Positions 18,238 through 26,716 of a stretch of DNA of 61,469 bases are shown piece after piece. The notes beneath the pieces were generated by a model. The model saw only the letters and a list, made by a program, of their open reading frames with translations. It was not told the DNA's origin and did no database searches. Position numbers and translations under genes: made by a program. Origin of the DNA: Rhizobiales bacterium CCH10-E5 (GTDB lineage: Bacteria > Pseudomonadota > Alphaproteobacteria > Rhizobiales > Beijerinckiaceae); assembly GCA_001556125.1 (NCBI GenBank), contig LSIG01000148.1:1-61469 (forward strand). The letters run 5' to 3'. Every line of letters begins with the position of its first letter. Within the stretch, counting starts at the first letter, position 1.

Positions 18238-19593
18238 GTGACTCACCAAAGCACGCCCCAGACGGCCATCTTCGTCAGCGGCTCGCTGATGCGCCATGTC
18301 GCGGTGATGACCGGGACCGGCGCGATCGGGCTGATGGCGATCTTCGTCGTCGATCTGCTCTCGCTGCTCTATGTCTCCTGGCTCGGACGCCCCGAGGCCA
18401 CCGCCGGCGTCGGCTTCGCGACGATCGTCCTCTACCTGATGATCTCGATCAATATCGGGCTGATGATCGCGGTCTCGGCGCTGACGGCCCGGGCGCTCGG
18501 CGCCGGCGAGCGCGAGGCGGCGCGGCGCATCGCCGGCTCGACGCTGGTGCTGATGGCACTCGCCGCGCTGGCCCTGACGGCGATCGCGCTGCCCGCCCTG
18601 CCCTGGTTGCTGCGCCTGCTCGGCGCCCATGACGAATCCTACCGCGTCGCGCTCTCCTTCTTGTGGATCGTGCTGCCGTCCAACGTCCTGATGGCGGTGG
18701 GCATGGGACTGTCGGGCGTGCTGCGGGCCGTCGGCGATGCGCGTCGCGCCATGTTCGTGACGCTGGGCGGCGGCCTCGCCACGGCCGGGCTCGACCCGCT
18801 GCTGATCTTCGGCTTCGGGCTCGGGCCGGACGGCGCGGCCTGGGCGATCGTGATCTCACGCGTCGTCATCGTCGCGACCGGGCTGCATGGGGCGGTGCGC
18901 GTGCACGACATCGTCGCCCGGCCGAGCGTCGCCGGTGTGCGCCGCGACAGCGCCGCCACCATGGCCATCGCCGGCCCCGCGATCCTGACCAATCTCTCCA
19001 ATCCGATCGCCAACGCCGTCTTCGCCGGCATCTTCGCCCGCTTCGGCGACGGAGCGATGGCGGCACTGGCGATCATGGACCGGCTCGTGCCCGTCGCCTT
19101 CGGCGTGCTCTTCGCGCTGACCGGGGCGGTCGGGCCGATCCTGGCGCAGAACTGGGGCGCCGGACGCTTCGACCGGATGCGCGCCGGACTCACCGCCTCG
19201 GCGCAGTTCGCGATCGGCTGCGTCGTTGTCTCGGGAGTGGCGCTGGCCCTGCTGCGGGCGCCGATCGCGGCCGCCTTCGGCGCGACCGGGCTGACCGGCG
19301 ACCTGCTGATGTTCTTCTGCCTCGTCGTCGGGCCGATGTGGATCTTCGTCGGCCTGCTCTTCGTCGCCAACGCCGCCTTCAACAATCTCGGCATGCCGCT
19401 GCTCTCGACGCTGTTCAGCTGGGGCCGGGCGACGCTGGGCACGATCCCGCTGGCCTGGGTCGGCGCCCACTATGCCGGGCCGAAGGGGGCGCTGGTCGGC
19501 TCGGCGCTCGGCGCGGTCGTCTTCGGCATCGTGGCACTGGTCTTCGCCTATCGCGGCATCGCCCGGCTCGAGCGACGCTCCGCCGGCGGCTGA
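18238..19593 (+). CDS. MATE family efflux transporter
   Basis: A 12-helix multidrug/toxin extrusion antiporter of about 451 residues. Repeated family blocks are seen in both halves: GRPEATAGVGFATIVLYLMI near the start, GAGEREAARRIAGS, LDPLLIFGFGLGPDGAAWA, and LTGAVGPILAQNWGAGRFDR in the second half. The start is uncertain: GTG at 18238 gives THQSTPQTAIFVSGSLMRHV, and an upstream ATG at 18196 adds 14 residues. Reading further upstream would overlap ispH. Substrate is unknown; these transporters typically use a Na+ or H+ gradient. Confidence 0.9.
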   Translation: MTHQSTPQTAIFVSGSLMRHVAVMTGTGAIGLMAIFVVDLLSLLYVSWLGRPEATAGVGFATIVLYLMISINIGLMIAVSALTARALGAGEREAARRIAGSTLVLMALAALALTAIALPALPWLLRLLGAHDESYRVALSFLWIVLPSNVLMAVGMGLSGVLRAVGDARRAMFVTLGGGLATAGLDPLLIFGFGLGPDGAAWAIVISRVVIVATGLHGAVRVHDIVARPSVAGVRRDSAATMAIAGPAILTNLSNPIANAVFAGIFARFGDGAMAALAIMDRLVPVAFGVLFALTGAVGPILAQNWGAGRFDRMRAGLTASAQFAIGCVVVSGVALALLRAPIAAAFGATGLTGDLLMFFCLVVGPMWIFVGLLFVANAAFNNLGMPLLSTLFSWGRATLGTIPLAWVGAHYAGPKGALVGSALGAVVFGIVALVFAYRGIARLERRSAGG

Positions 19594-19684
19594 CGAACAC
19601 CGGGCACGGCTTGCCTCCCCCCTTTCCGCTGTTATCGTCGGCCGTTCAGGCGGCGACAGACCGCGCAGCAGCCGGAGGCACGCC

Positions 19685-20599
19685 ATGATGACCCTGTTCG
19701 AGATGATGCAGCAGGCCCAGAACGGCCAAGCGATGCAGAATCTCGCCCGGCAATACGGGCTCAGCCAACAGCAGACGCAAGCCGCCATCGAGGCGCTTCT
19801 CCCCGCCTTCTCGATGGGGCTGCAGCGGCAGACGCAGGATCCTTACGCCTTCGGCTCGCTGGCCCAGATGATGACCGCCTCCCCGTTCGGCCGCATCTTC
19901 GACGCCAATGGCGACGGCATTCCCGATCAGGCGCGCAGCGCGGGCACCGATGTGCTGAGCCAGATCTTCGGCTCCAAGGAGGTCAGCAACGCCGTGGCGG
20001 CGCAGGCGGCGGCGACCAGCGGCGTCGGCCAGGCGGTGCTGAAGCAGATGCTGCCGGTGATCGCCGCGATGGTGATGGGCGGGCTGACCAAATCGATGCA
20101 GAGCAGCGGCTTCGGCGGCATTCTCGGGCAGTTCGCCGAGATGATGCGCGGCCAGATGCCGGGCCTGCAACCCGCCCCGCCACCTCCGCCGCCACAGCCG
20201 GCCAACCCCATGAATCCGTTCGAAGCCATCCTCGGCAGCATGTTCGGCAACGGGCAGGTGCCCGCCGGCGGCCAGACGCAGGGGGGCGGGCCGTTCGGCG
20301 GCGGCCAAATGCCGGGGGGTCAGGCCGGCATGGACCAGATGGGCGGAATCTTTGGCCAGATTCTCACCGGCATGCTGGGCGGAGCGCAATCCCAGCCGGA
20401 GCCGGAGACCCGCACGGCGCGTCGGGCGCCTGAGCCCGAGCCGCAGGACGACGTGCCGCCGGCGGGCGCCGGGCCGGGCGCAATCGGCCTCGACGCGCTC
20501 AACCAGATGTTCGAGACCGGCCGCCAGGTGCAGGACAGCCATCAGCAGGCGATGAAGTCGATCTTCGACACGATGTTCGGCGGACCGGGCCGGCGCTGA
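19685..20599 (+). CDS. DUF937 (YidB-like) domain protein
   Basis: A 304-residue protein. The N-terminal 140 residues form a helical DUF937-type domain (ARQYGLSQQQTQAAIEALLP at about 18-37, then a repeat-like QMLPVIAAMVMGGLTKSM). The rest is low complexity, rich in Pro, Gly, Gln and Met (PAPPPPPPQPANP, GGGPFGGGQMPGGQ), and ends in a helix. A DANGDGIPD segment (about 72-80) resembles an EF-hand-like calcium loop. No signal peptide is evident. The function of DUF937 proteins is unknown. The gene ends before a hairpin that belongs to the opposite strand. Confidence 0.8.
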   Translation: MMTLFEMMQQAQNGQAMQNLARQYGLSQQQTQAAIEALLPAFSMGLQRQTQDPYAFGSLAQMMTASPFGRIFDANGDGIPDQARSAGTDVLSQIFGSKEVSNAVAAQAAATSGVGQAVLKQMLPVIAAMVMGGLTKSMQSSGFGGILGQFAEMMRGQMPGLQPAPPPPPPQPANPMNPFEAILGSMFGNGQVPAGGQTQGGGPFGGGQMPGGQAGMDQMGGIFGQILTGMLGGAQSQPEPETRTARRAPEPEPQDDVPPAGAGPGAIGLDALNQMFETGRQVQDSHQQAMKSIFDTMFGGPGRR

Positions 20600-20607
20600 G
20601 CCGACAA

Positions 20608-20638
20608 GAAAAAGGGCGGAGGCACGAAGCCTCCGCCC
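20608..20638 (-). terminator. Rho-independent terminator for the DUF1127 gene
   Basis: Read on the minus strand, GGGCGGAGGC pairs with GCCTCCGCCC (20629-20638 with 20614-20623) around a 5-base loop and runs into five T (20609-20613 on the plus strand are A). It ends the minus-strand DUF1127 transcript and may also serve the convergent DUF937 gene as a bare hairpin. Confidence 0.85.
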
Positions 20639-20662
20639 GCAGGAACGTGCAGCCCCAAGGGG

Positions 20663-21058
20663 TCAGGCGCTGCACGCAACCGTGTCGGCCACCGCCGCTC
20701 GCCGCGCGGGCGCCACCGGCTCCAACCGGGCGGGTCTGGCGGGAGCGAGCCGCTCGGCCTGCTGCACCGCGGCCTGGCGGCGCAGCGAGGCGACGCCGTG
20801 GCGGGCGCTGGAGCGCTCGGCGAGGACGAGCGAGGGGTCGGACAGCCACGAGACCGAGAGTGCGCCGTCGAGATCCGAACGGACGAGGCCGATGTCCTTG
20901 AGCCCGCGCTCGTCGAGCTCGCCCAGGCGCATCACCTCCCGGCGATGGATCAGGGCTTTGACGATGGCATTCACCGGCCGCAGCGTGAGGGTCGCGACAC
21001 GCGCGGCACCGACCGAAACGGACGAGAGCGACTTCGTGGCGAAGGTCATGAGCAGCAT
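20663..21058 (-). CDS. DUF1127 domain protein
   Basis: A 131-residue basic protein. The start at 21058 is set by a strong AGGAGG 6 bases upstream; a longer reading from 21112 lacks one. The DUF1127 segment spans about residues 30-70 (REVMRLGELDERGLKDIGL followed by R-S-D-L), an Arg-rich motif of small proteins linked in alphaproteobacteria to RNA binding and phosphate or stress responses. The C-terminal 60 residues are Ala/Arg-rich extension. It is transcribed divergently from the LysR gene across a region with a long inverted repeat, so LysR control is likely but unproven. Confidence 0.85.
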   Translation of the reverse strand: MLLMTFATKSLSSVSVGAARVATLTLRPVNAIVKALIHRREVMRLGELDERGLKDIGLVRSDLDGALSVSWLSDPSLVLAERSSARHGVASLRRQAAVQQAERLAPARPARLEPVAPARRAAVADTVACSA

Positions 21059-21112
21059 GACGGCCTCCTGTGGACGGATGAGAGCGGGCATCGCGCTGCA
21101 GCCTGGACGCAC

Positions 21113-21171
21113 CGTTTGGCTGAAGCGGATGATGCAAAGAGCCTAGCTTTCGACTGGTCATCAGCCAAACG
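21113..21171. promoter_or_regulatory. Long inverted repeat between the DUF1127 and lysR genes (candidate LysR operator)
   Basis: An exact 11-bp inverted repeat, CGTTTGGCTGA (21113-21123) and TCAGCCAAACG (21161-21171), sits in the divergent intergenic region 55 bases upstream of the DUF1127 start and 57 bases upstream of lysR. Arm centres are 48 bp apart, far enough for two separate LysR dimer contacts, as LysR tetramers usually make. The sequence is observed; the regulator assignment is inferred from position. Confidence 0.6.
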
Positions 21172-21227
21172 AATGGTTATGATACCTCACAACACGGATA
21201 TTGATGATCCATCCGCGAGGGTTTTCG

Positions 21228-22109
21228 ATGGCCCATGTCCTCGACGCCGACCAACTCAAGACCTTCGTCGCGATCGCCGATACCGGCTCCTTCACCCGCG
21301 CGGCAGAGATCGTGTTCAAGACCCAGTCGGCGGTGTCGATGCAGATGAAGCGGCTGGAGGAGCGCGTCGGCCGGCCTCTGTTCGGGCGTGACGGGCGCCA
21401 TGCCAAGCTGACCGAGGATGGCGAGCGCCTGCTCGACTACGCCCGGCGGATCGTGCGGCTGAACCTCGAATGCGTCGCGAGCTTCGCCGATGCCGACCTC
21501 AAGGGGCGCATACGGCTCGGCGTGCCGGACGATTACGCCGACCGCTATCTGCCCGAGATTCTGGCGCGATTCGCCCGCTCGAATCCCCGCGCCGAGGTGA
21601 CGGTGGTCTGCGAACCGACGCCGATGCTGGCCGAGCGGATCGCCACCGGCGACATCGATCTCGCGATCATCACCCATGTGGAGAGCCGCGGACAGGGCGA
21701 GATCATCCGCATCGAGCCGCTTCTCTGGGTCACCTCGGCGCGGCATGGCGTGCATGAGGAGGACCCGCTGCCGCTGGCGCTGGGGCGGCCGAACTGCAAC
21801 TGGCGGCAGGCGGCGGTCGACGCGCTGGAGAACAAGGGCCGGCGCTTCCGCGTGCTCTATGCGAGCTGGAATTCGACGGCAGTCGGCGCGGCGGTCGTCG
21901 CAGGGCTCGCCGTTTCCGTGTTGCCGGAGAGCGCCGTCCGGCCAGGCATGCGGATTCTCGGCCCGTCGGAGGGGTTCGCGACGCTGCCCTCCTGCAAGAT
22001 CGGGCTGCTGCGCACGCGCTTCGACCCCTCGGTGCTGTCGAATGCACTGGCCGAGCACATCATCCAGAGCCTGGACAATCTGGCGAGCTTCAAGACCGCG
22101 GCGGAGTAA
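21228..22109 (+). CDS. LysR family transcriptional regulator
   Basis: A 293-residue LysR-type regulator. The N-terminal winged helix-turn-helix is complete (LKTFVAIADTGSFTRAAEIV at about 9-28, then KTQSAVSMQMKRLEERVG). The effector domain begins around residue 90 (GRIRLGVPDDYADRYLPEIL). The start at 21228 (MAHVLDADQL) is preferred over 21201 because of family alignment. It diverges from the DUF1127 gene, a typical LysR target position. The inducer cannot be told. Confidence 0.93.
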   Translation: MAHVLDADQLKTFVAIADTGSFTRAAEIVFKTQSAVSMQMKRLEERVGRPLFGRDGRHAKLTEDGERLLDYARRIVRLNLECVASFADADLKGRIRLGVPDDYADRYLPEILARFARSNPRAEVTVVCEPTPMLAERIATGDIDLAIITHVESRGQGEIIRIEPLLWVTSARHGVHEEDPLPLALGRPNCNWRQAAVDALENKGRRFRVLYASWNSTAVGAAVVAGLAVSVLPESAVRPGMRILGPSEGFATLPSCKIGLLRTRFDPSVLSNALAEHIIQSLDNLASFKTAAE

Positions 22110-22124
22110 CGCCGGTCTGCACCT

Positions 22125-22301
22125 TCAGCCCTTGAAGCCGGCGGCCGTCAATTCGAGCAGCGCCTTCAACCTGTCGCCCATAAGGGTTGCGCCCGCGATG
22201 ATTGCCAGCGACACTAGGGTGGCGATGAGGCTGTACTCGATCGCCGTTGCACCGCGCTGGTCGCGGGCGAATCTTTTCATGAGGGCGCGGAGCGTCTGCA
22301 T
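22125..22301 (-). CDS. Flp/Fap type IVb pilin
   Basis: A 58-residue Flp prepilin in a stretch otherwise empty of called genes. A basic 17-residue leader ends in DQRG, followed by ATAIEY, the GxxxxEY prepilin peptidase signature (cleavage after Gly17, Glu at +5, Tyr at +6). A continuous hydrophobic helix follows (SLIATLVSLAIIAGATLMG), then a short charged tail. An in-frame ATG at 22280 would leave too short a leader. It stands alone: no tad secretion genes are in the window, so assembly would need a locus elsewhere. It lies 79 bases downstream of gshA. Confidence 0.9.
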   Translation of the reverse strand: MQTLRALMKRFARDQRGATAIEYSLIATLVSLAIIAGATLMGDRLKALLELTAAGFKG

Positions 22302-22379
22302 CGCGCCAGCATGCGAGGCAATCTCCGCAATCCGGTTAACGCCCTGCGCGACATTTGCTAGATCGCCCGCGTTTGACGG

Positions 22380-23777
22380 TTATAGTTTAAACTCCGTAAA
22401 CAGCGGCGCGATCTCGCCGCCCCATTCTGTCTCGAACCGGGCCGCGAGATCCTGCGCCACCGTCCTGTCGGCTGCGACGAGCGCCTCGAGCGGATCGAGG
22501 AAGCCCGTCTCGTCGGCCCCTTCGCCATTGCGGCGTGCGCGACGCGCCAGCCCGGCGCGCGACTGGGCAAGCACCTCGCGGGCGATCTCGCGCAGTTGAC
22601 GCCTGGCGATGGTGGCGGCGAGGCCCTCTCTCGGCACGGCGTCGCGCAAGGCCTGGCGCTCCTCTGCACTCCAGCCCTTCACGATCTCCCATGCGGCGTC
22701 GAGCGAGGCAGGGTCATAGAGCAGGCCGACCCAGAAAGCCGGCAGCGCATTGAGCATCTCCGGCGGCCCGGCATCGGCGCCTCGCATCTCGAGGAACCGC
22801 TTCAGGCGCACCTCGGGGAAGAGCGTCGAAAGATGGTTGGCCCAGTCGGAGATCGTCGCCTTCTCGCCGGGAAGCTGCGCGAGCTTTCCCGCCAGAAGGT
22901 CGCGGAAGGAGCCGCCTGCGACGTCGTGATAGGTGTCGCCGCGCTTGACGAAATACATCGGCACATCGAGCGCCCAGTCGACATAGGCCTCGTAGGACAT
23001 GCCATCGTCGAAGGCGAAGGCGAGCATTCCGGAGCGGGCGGCGTCGGTGTCGCGCCAGATTTCGGAGCGCATCGACTGGAAGCCGTTGAGCCTGCCTTCC
23101 GTGAAGGGCGAGGACGCGAAGAGCGCCGTTGCAAGCGGCTGCAGGGCGAGCGAGACCCTCAGCTTGCGGACCATGTCCGCCTCGCTGGCAAAGTCGAGAT
23201 TGACCTGGACCGTGCAGGTCCGGAACATCATGTCCAGGCCGCGCGAGCCGACCTTCGGCATGTAGTTGGCCATGATCTTGTAGCGGCCCTTGGGCATGAC
23301 GGGCGTCTGGGCGCGCGTCCAGAGCGGCGAATGCCCGAGCGAGACGAGGCCGATGCCGTGCTCCTGCGCCACGGCCTTGACGTCGCGCAGATGGCCGGCC
23401 AGTTCCGCCGCGGTCTCGTGCAGGGTTTCGACCGGTGCGCCCGAGAGTTCGAACTGCCCGCCGGGCTCCAGCGAGATCGCGCCGCCGCCATCGACCCCGG
23501 CGAGGCCGATGATGTGGCCGGCGTCCATGATCGGCTCCCAGCCGAGCTTCGCCTGCATGCCCTCGAGCAGATGGCGGATGCCGCCGGCGGCCGGGCGACC
23601 GCCGGATGCCGCCCGGCCTTCATAAGGGACGGGTGCGAGGTCGTCGCTGTAGAAGGGGAACTTCTCGTGTTCGGTGCCGAGACGGAAGGCGGAAGGTGGT
23701 TTCTCCCCCGCTGCGATCCAGGACACCAACTCGTCCTTGGAACCGATCGGGGTGGAGTCGGACACGTCGCGAGCCAT
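22380..23777 (-). CDS. gshA: Glutamate-cysteine ligase (plant/alphaproteobacterial type)
   Basis: A 465-residue ligase for the first step of glutathione synthesis. It begins with the family segment LVSWIAAGEKPPSAFRLGTE (about 18-37) and contains GTEHEKFPF, the GGAISLEPGGQFELSG ATP/substrate segment (about 107-122) and MFRTCTVQVNLDF (about 186-198), which mark the class found in plants and alphaproteobacteria, distinct from E. coli GshA. No gshB is in the window. It is followed on the same strand by the Flp gene and preceded by the YbdK-like ligase, 180 bases upstream. Confidence 0.95.
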   Translation of the reverse strand: MARDVSDSTPIGSKDELVSWIAAGEKPPSAFRLGTEHEKFPFYSDDLAPVPYEGRAASGGRPAAGGIRHLLEGMQAKLGWEPIMDAGHIIGLAGVDGGGAISLEPGGQFELSGAPVETLHETAAELAGHLRDVKAVAQEHGIGLVSLGHSPLWTRAQTPVMPKGRYKIMANYMPKVGSRGLDMMFRTCTVQVNLDFASEADMVRKLRVSLALQPLATALFASSPFTEGRLNGFQSMRSEIWRDTDAARSGMLAFAFDDGMSYEAYVDWALDVPMYFVKRGDTYHDVAGGSFRDLLAGKLAQLPGEKATISDWANHLSTLFPEVRLKRFLEMRGADAGPPEMLNALPAFWVGLLYDPASLDAAWEIVKGWSAEERQALRDAVPREGLAATIARRQLREIAREVLAQSRAGLARRARRNGEGADETGFLDPLEALVAADRTVAQDLAARFETEWGGEIAPLFTEFKL

Positions 23778-23957
23778 GGGCGCTCCGGCAGAAGAACAGG
23801 ACGGCCAGATTGCCGTCCATGTCTCGGGACATGGGGGCTCGGGCTCCGGGAGCGCCAGACATAGGCGAGCCGCGAACGCTCGACAACGACCCTCGCCGCG
23901 CGTTGGCGGATGAGGGGCGAACGCAAGGCGCAGAACGGAGCGGCCCCGGGTCGTGCC

Positions 23958-25115
23958 CTAGGCAGCGCCGCCCCGGCGGGCCCAGCCGGTGCGATCGAGC
24001 CGCGTTTCGGAGGCGATCCAGTCGACCACGGCTGCAAGCCCGGCATTCTGCCCGCCGGATCGGCCGCGGGCCTCCTCGAAAACCGCAAGTTGAACATCGG
24101 CACTGGTGCCGTTCGTGACGATGTCGTTGCAGAGGGAGAGCTCTGCCTCGCAGCCCAGAGCACAGGCATCATCCGCGAGGCGGCTGACCAGATCGCCGAG
24201 AAGGACGGGGACACTGCGCATGCTGCGGCTCGGCTCGTCGATCAGCCCGCCATGGATGCCGTAGCGCTGGGCGCGCCAGAGGTTCTCGCAGGCGATGGCA
24301 CGCGAGGCGGGCGTCAGATCGGCATTGAGCCCGGGATGGCGCAGGAGATGCCGGACGAGGCAGCGATAAAGCGCGACGATGGCGAGCGTATCGTTCAGCC
24401 GCGTGCAGGAATCGGCGATGCGCAGCTCGAGGGTCGGATGCTTGTCGGAGGGTCGGATCGCCCACCAGAGATAGCTGCCATCCTTGATCGCGCCGGCCGC
24501 AATCATGATGTCGAGATAGGCCCGGTAATCCGCCGGATCGGCGAAGAGGTCCGGCAGGCCGGTGCGCGGCAGCTCGCCATAGGCGGCGAGCCGATAGCCC
24601 ATCAGCCCGGTGCGGCGCCCCTGCCAGAAGGGCGATGAGGTCGAGAGGGCAAGGATGACCGGCAGGAACGGCATGATCCGCGCCATCAGCCGGATGCGCT
24701 CGTCCTCTTCGGCGACCTCGACATGGACATGCAGGCCGCAGAGCTGGTTGCGGCTGCCGAGCATCTGCAGATCGCGCATCAGCGTGTCGTAGCGCGCGGC
24801 TTCGGTGGCGCGCTGGCGGGACCAGGCCGCGCTCGGATGGGTGCCGCAGGCGAGCAGCAGCATGTCATGCTCCAGCGCGAGACCCGCCAGCCCTGTGCGC
24901 AGCCGTGTCAGGGACCGCCGCGCCTCGTCCATCGTCCGGCAGATCGGCGTCGCGACCTCGATCTGCGACTGCAGCATCTCGCGCTGGACCTCCTCGGGAA
25001 AGGCGCGCTGGGCCGATTCGATGAAGGCGGCGGAGACCTTGCGTCCGATCCCCCGCGTAACCGCGTCCGCCAGAAAATACTCTTCCTCGATGCCGAAGCG
25101 GCCCTCGTTGCTCAT
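23958..25115 (-). CDS. YbdK family carboxylate-amine ligase (weak glutamate-cysteine ligase homolog)
   Basis: A 385-residue GCS2-family protein. The conserved start RFGIEEEYFLADAVTRGIG (about 6-24) and later LCGLHVHVEV (about 141-150), SSPFWQGRRTGLMGYR (about 175-190) and PTLELRIADS (about 242-251) are diagnostic. Family members show weak glutamate-cysteine ligase activity in vitro; the physiological substrate is usually unknown. The ATG at 25115 follows an AGGATGAG purine stretch. It lies directly upstream of gshA, so two different GCS superfamily enzymes are adjacent here. Confidence 0.9.
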   Translation of the reverse strand: MSNEGRFGIEEEYFLADAVTRGIGRKVSAAFIESAQRAFPEEVQREMLQSQIEVATPICRTMDEARRSLTRLRTGLAGLALEHDMLLLACGTHPSAAWSRQRATEAARYDTLMRDLQMLGSRNQLCGLHVHVEVAEEDERIRLMARIMPFLPVILALSTSSPFWQGRRTGLMGYRLAAYGELPRTGLPDLFADPADYRAYLDIMIAAGAIKDGSYLWWAIRPSDKHPTLELRIADSCTRLNDTLAIVALYRCLVRHLLRHPGLNADLTPASRAIACENLWRAQRYGIHGGLIDEPSRSMRSVPVLLGDLVSRLADDACALGCEAELSLCNDIVTNGTSADVQLAVFEEARGRSGGQNAGLAAVVDWIASETRLDRTGWARRGGAA

Positions 25116-25264
25116 GCGCTCATCCTCGTGGCGGACCTTGGGCCCGGTCGCCGAGCCATCGCGGCGAGACCCGACCGGCGGGCGCGCCAGACTGCGCTCG
25201 ATTGAGTCGAGAATGCGTCCCCCATGACCGGCCAAACGTTGCAGGGGCAGCGGCGTTCCGCGAA

Positions 25265-26011
25265 TCAGCCGCGCGGCCAGTCGCCCAGCACGGCCTGGAC
25301 GAGCGCGAGAGCGGCCACGGCGGCCGTGTCGGCGCGCAGGATGCGCGGACCGAGCGAGATCGCGAACGTGTTGGGCCGCGCCATGATGAGGCGCCTCTCC
25401 GCATCGTCGAAGCCACCCTCCGGGCCGATCAGCACGGCGAGCGGGCCCGGCTTCGCCTTGGCGAGGGCGGCGACAGGGCTCTCCTGTGCCAGCGCCTCGT
25501 CGCAGAAGACGAGGAGCCGGTCCGGTTCGAGCGCGGCGAGCGCGGCCTCCAAACCCTGTTCGGCGCGGATATCGGGAAGGCTCAGGATGCCGCACTGCTC
25601 CGCCGCCTCGACGGCATTCGCGCGCATCCGGTCGAGATTCAGCCGTGAGACCTGGGTGCGGCGGGTGAGCACGGGCTGGATGACGCCCGCCCCCATCTCC
25701 ACGGCCTTCTGCGCCATGTAGTCGAGCCGGGCATGTTTGAGAGGGGCGAAGAGATAATGCAGATCGGGCGCGGCCGGCTGCGGCTTCGTCTGCCGCAGCA
25801 ATGTCAGGCTCGCCTGCTTGCGCCCCTCCACCGCGATCGCGGCCAGCCATTCGCCGTGACGGCCGTTGAAGACGAGCACGGTTTCGTCCTGCTTCATCCG
25901 CAGAACCGATATGAGATAGTTCGCCTGTTCCCGCGCGAGCGGAAGACGATAGCCATCGGCCAAAGCCGGCTCGACGAACAGCCGGTAGCGCGCGAAATCG
26001 GGGATGGTCAT
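25265..26011 (-). CDS. rsmE: 16S rRNA (uracil-1498-N3)-methyltransferase
   Basis: A 248-residue SPOUT methyltransferase that methylates U1498 of 16S rRNA. The N-terminal PUA-like part contains YRLFVEPALADG and LRMKQDETVLVFNGRHGEW (about 38-56). The SAM-binding knot is visible in LIGPEGGFDDAERRL (about 195-209) and SLGPRILRADTAAVAAL (about 219-235). The ATG at 26011 fits the family start. It shares strand with gshA/ybdK but is separated from ybdK by about 150 bases. Confidence 0.95.
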   Translation of the reverse strand: MTIPDFARYRLFVEPALADGYRLPLAREQANYLISVLRMKQDETVLVFNGRHGEWLAAIAVEGRKQASLTLLRQTKPQPAAPDLHYLFAPLKHARLDYMAQKAVEMGAGVIQPVLTRRTQVSRLNLDRMRANAVEAAEQCGILSLPDIRAEQGLEAALAALEPDRLLVFCDEALAQESPVAALAKAKPGPLAVLIGPEGGFDDAERRLIMARPNTFAISLGPRILRADTAAVAALALVQAVLGDWPRG

Positions 26012-26227
26012 GGCTCGAGCGCTGTCCTCTCGGCGGCGGATCGCACCCTTCGCGACCGTCGCTGGCCGGTCATCCACGCCAAAACCGCCACAATCCACCG
26101 CTAACGGCAGCTCTAACCGGCAGCCGGCAGCTCCGGCGCGCAAAGGTTCTTGGCGCTAACACGACGTTGCTGTTAAGGAAACCGCGAGGGGCCGGACTGC
26201 CCCCGCAGGATGTGGAGCGGAAACGAG

Positions 26228-26701
26228 ATGCGGCGCAGTTTGGCTTCCGGAGTGATCGCGACGATGGGCCTCGCGGCGGCCGCGCTGCTCGACGCCGCCC
26301 CGGCCCGCGCCCAGGCCTCCGGCTGCGAGAAGATCCAGGCGCTGCTGCAGGAGCGGCAGTCGCTCGTCGCCTCGCTCAACGCCGCCCAGAAATCCAAGCG
26401 CAAGCTGACGCCACAGCAGGCCTGCAGCACGATGACCAAGCTGGTCAGCAACGGCGCGACCACGGTCAAGTTCGCGACCGATAACCAGGACTGGTGCCAG
26501 ATTCCGCCCTCCTTCATCGAGGGCATGAAGGCCGACAACCAGAAGGCTGCCGGCATCCGCACCCAGGCCTGCAACGCGGTGAAGCAGCAGGCCGAGATGA
26601 TGCGTCGCGCGCAGCAGCAGGCGCAGGGCGGCGGCAACCCGTTCGGCGGCGGCGACGCCATCACCGGCGGCGGCATGCGCATTCCCCAGGGCGCTCTCTA
26701 A
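26228..26701 (+). CDS. Secreted protein of unknown function
   Basis: A 157-residue exported protein I do not recognise. A Sec signal peptide ends at about residue 29 (LLDAAPARAQAS). The mature protein has four cysteines (about 33, 67, 91 and 115), a helical KIQALLQERQSLVASLNAAQ segment and a Gly/Gln-rich C-terminus (QGGGNPFGGGD). The even number of cysteines suggests disulfides in the periplasm. An upstream in-frame ATG at 26210 is less likely because it would precede the signal peptide. It lies 15 bases before ubiA and diverges from rsmE. Confidence 0.78.
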   Translation: MRRSLASGVIATMGLAAAALLDAAPARAQASGCEKIQALLQERQSLVASLNAAQKSKRKLTPQQACSTMTKLVSNGATTVKFATDNQDWCQIPPSFIEGMKADNQKAAGIRTQACNAVKQQAEMMRRAQQQAQGGGNPFGGGDAITGGGMRIPQGAL

Positions 26702-26716
26702 GCCCGGCGCCCGGCC

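Noticed and set aside
16109..18241. A 710-codon open frame on the + strand opposite thrB and ispH
   Set aside because: It is antisense to two genes with clear catalytic motifs. Long open antisense frames are common in high-GC codon-biased DNA.
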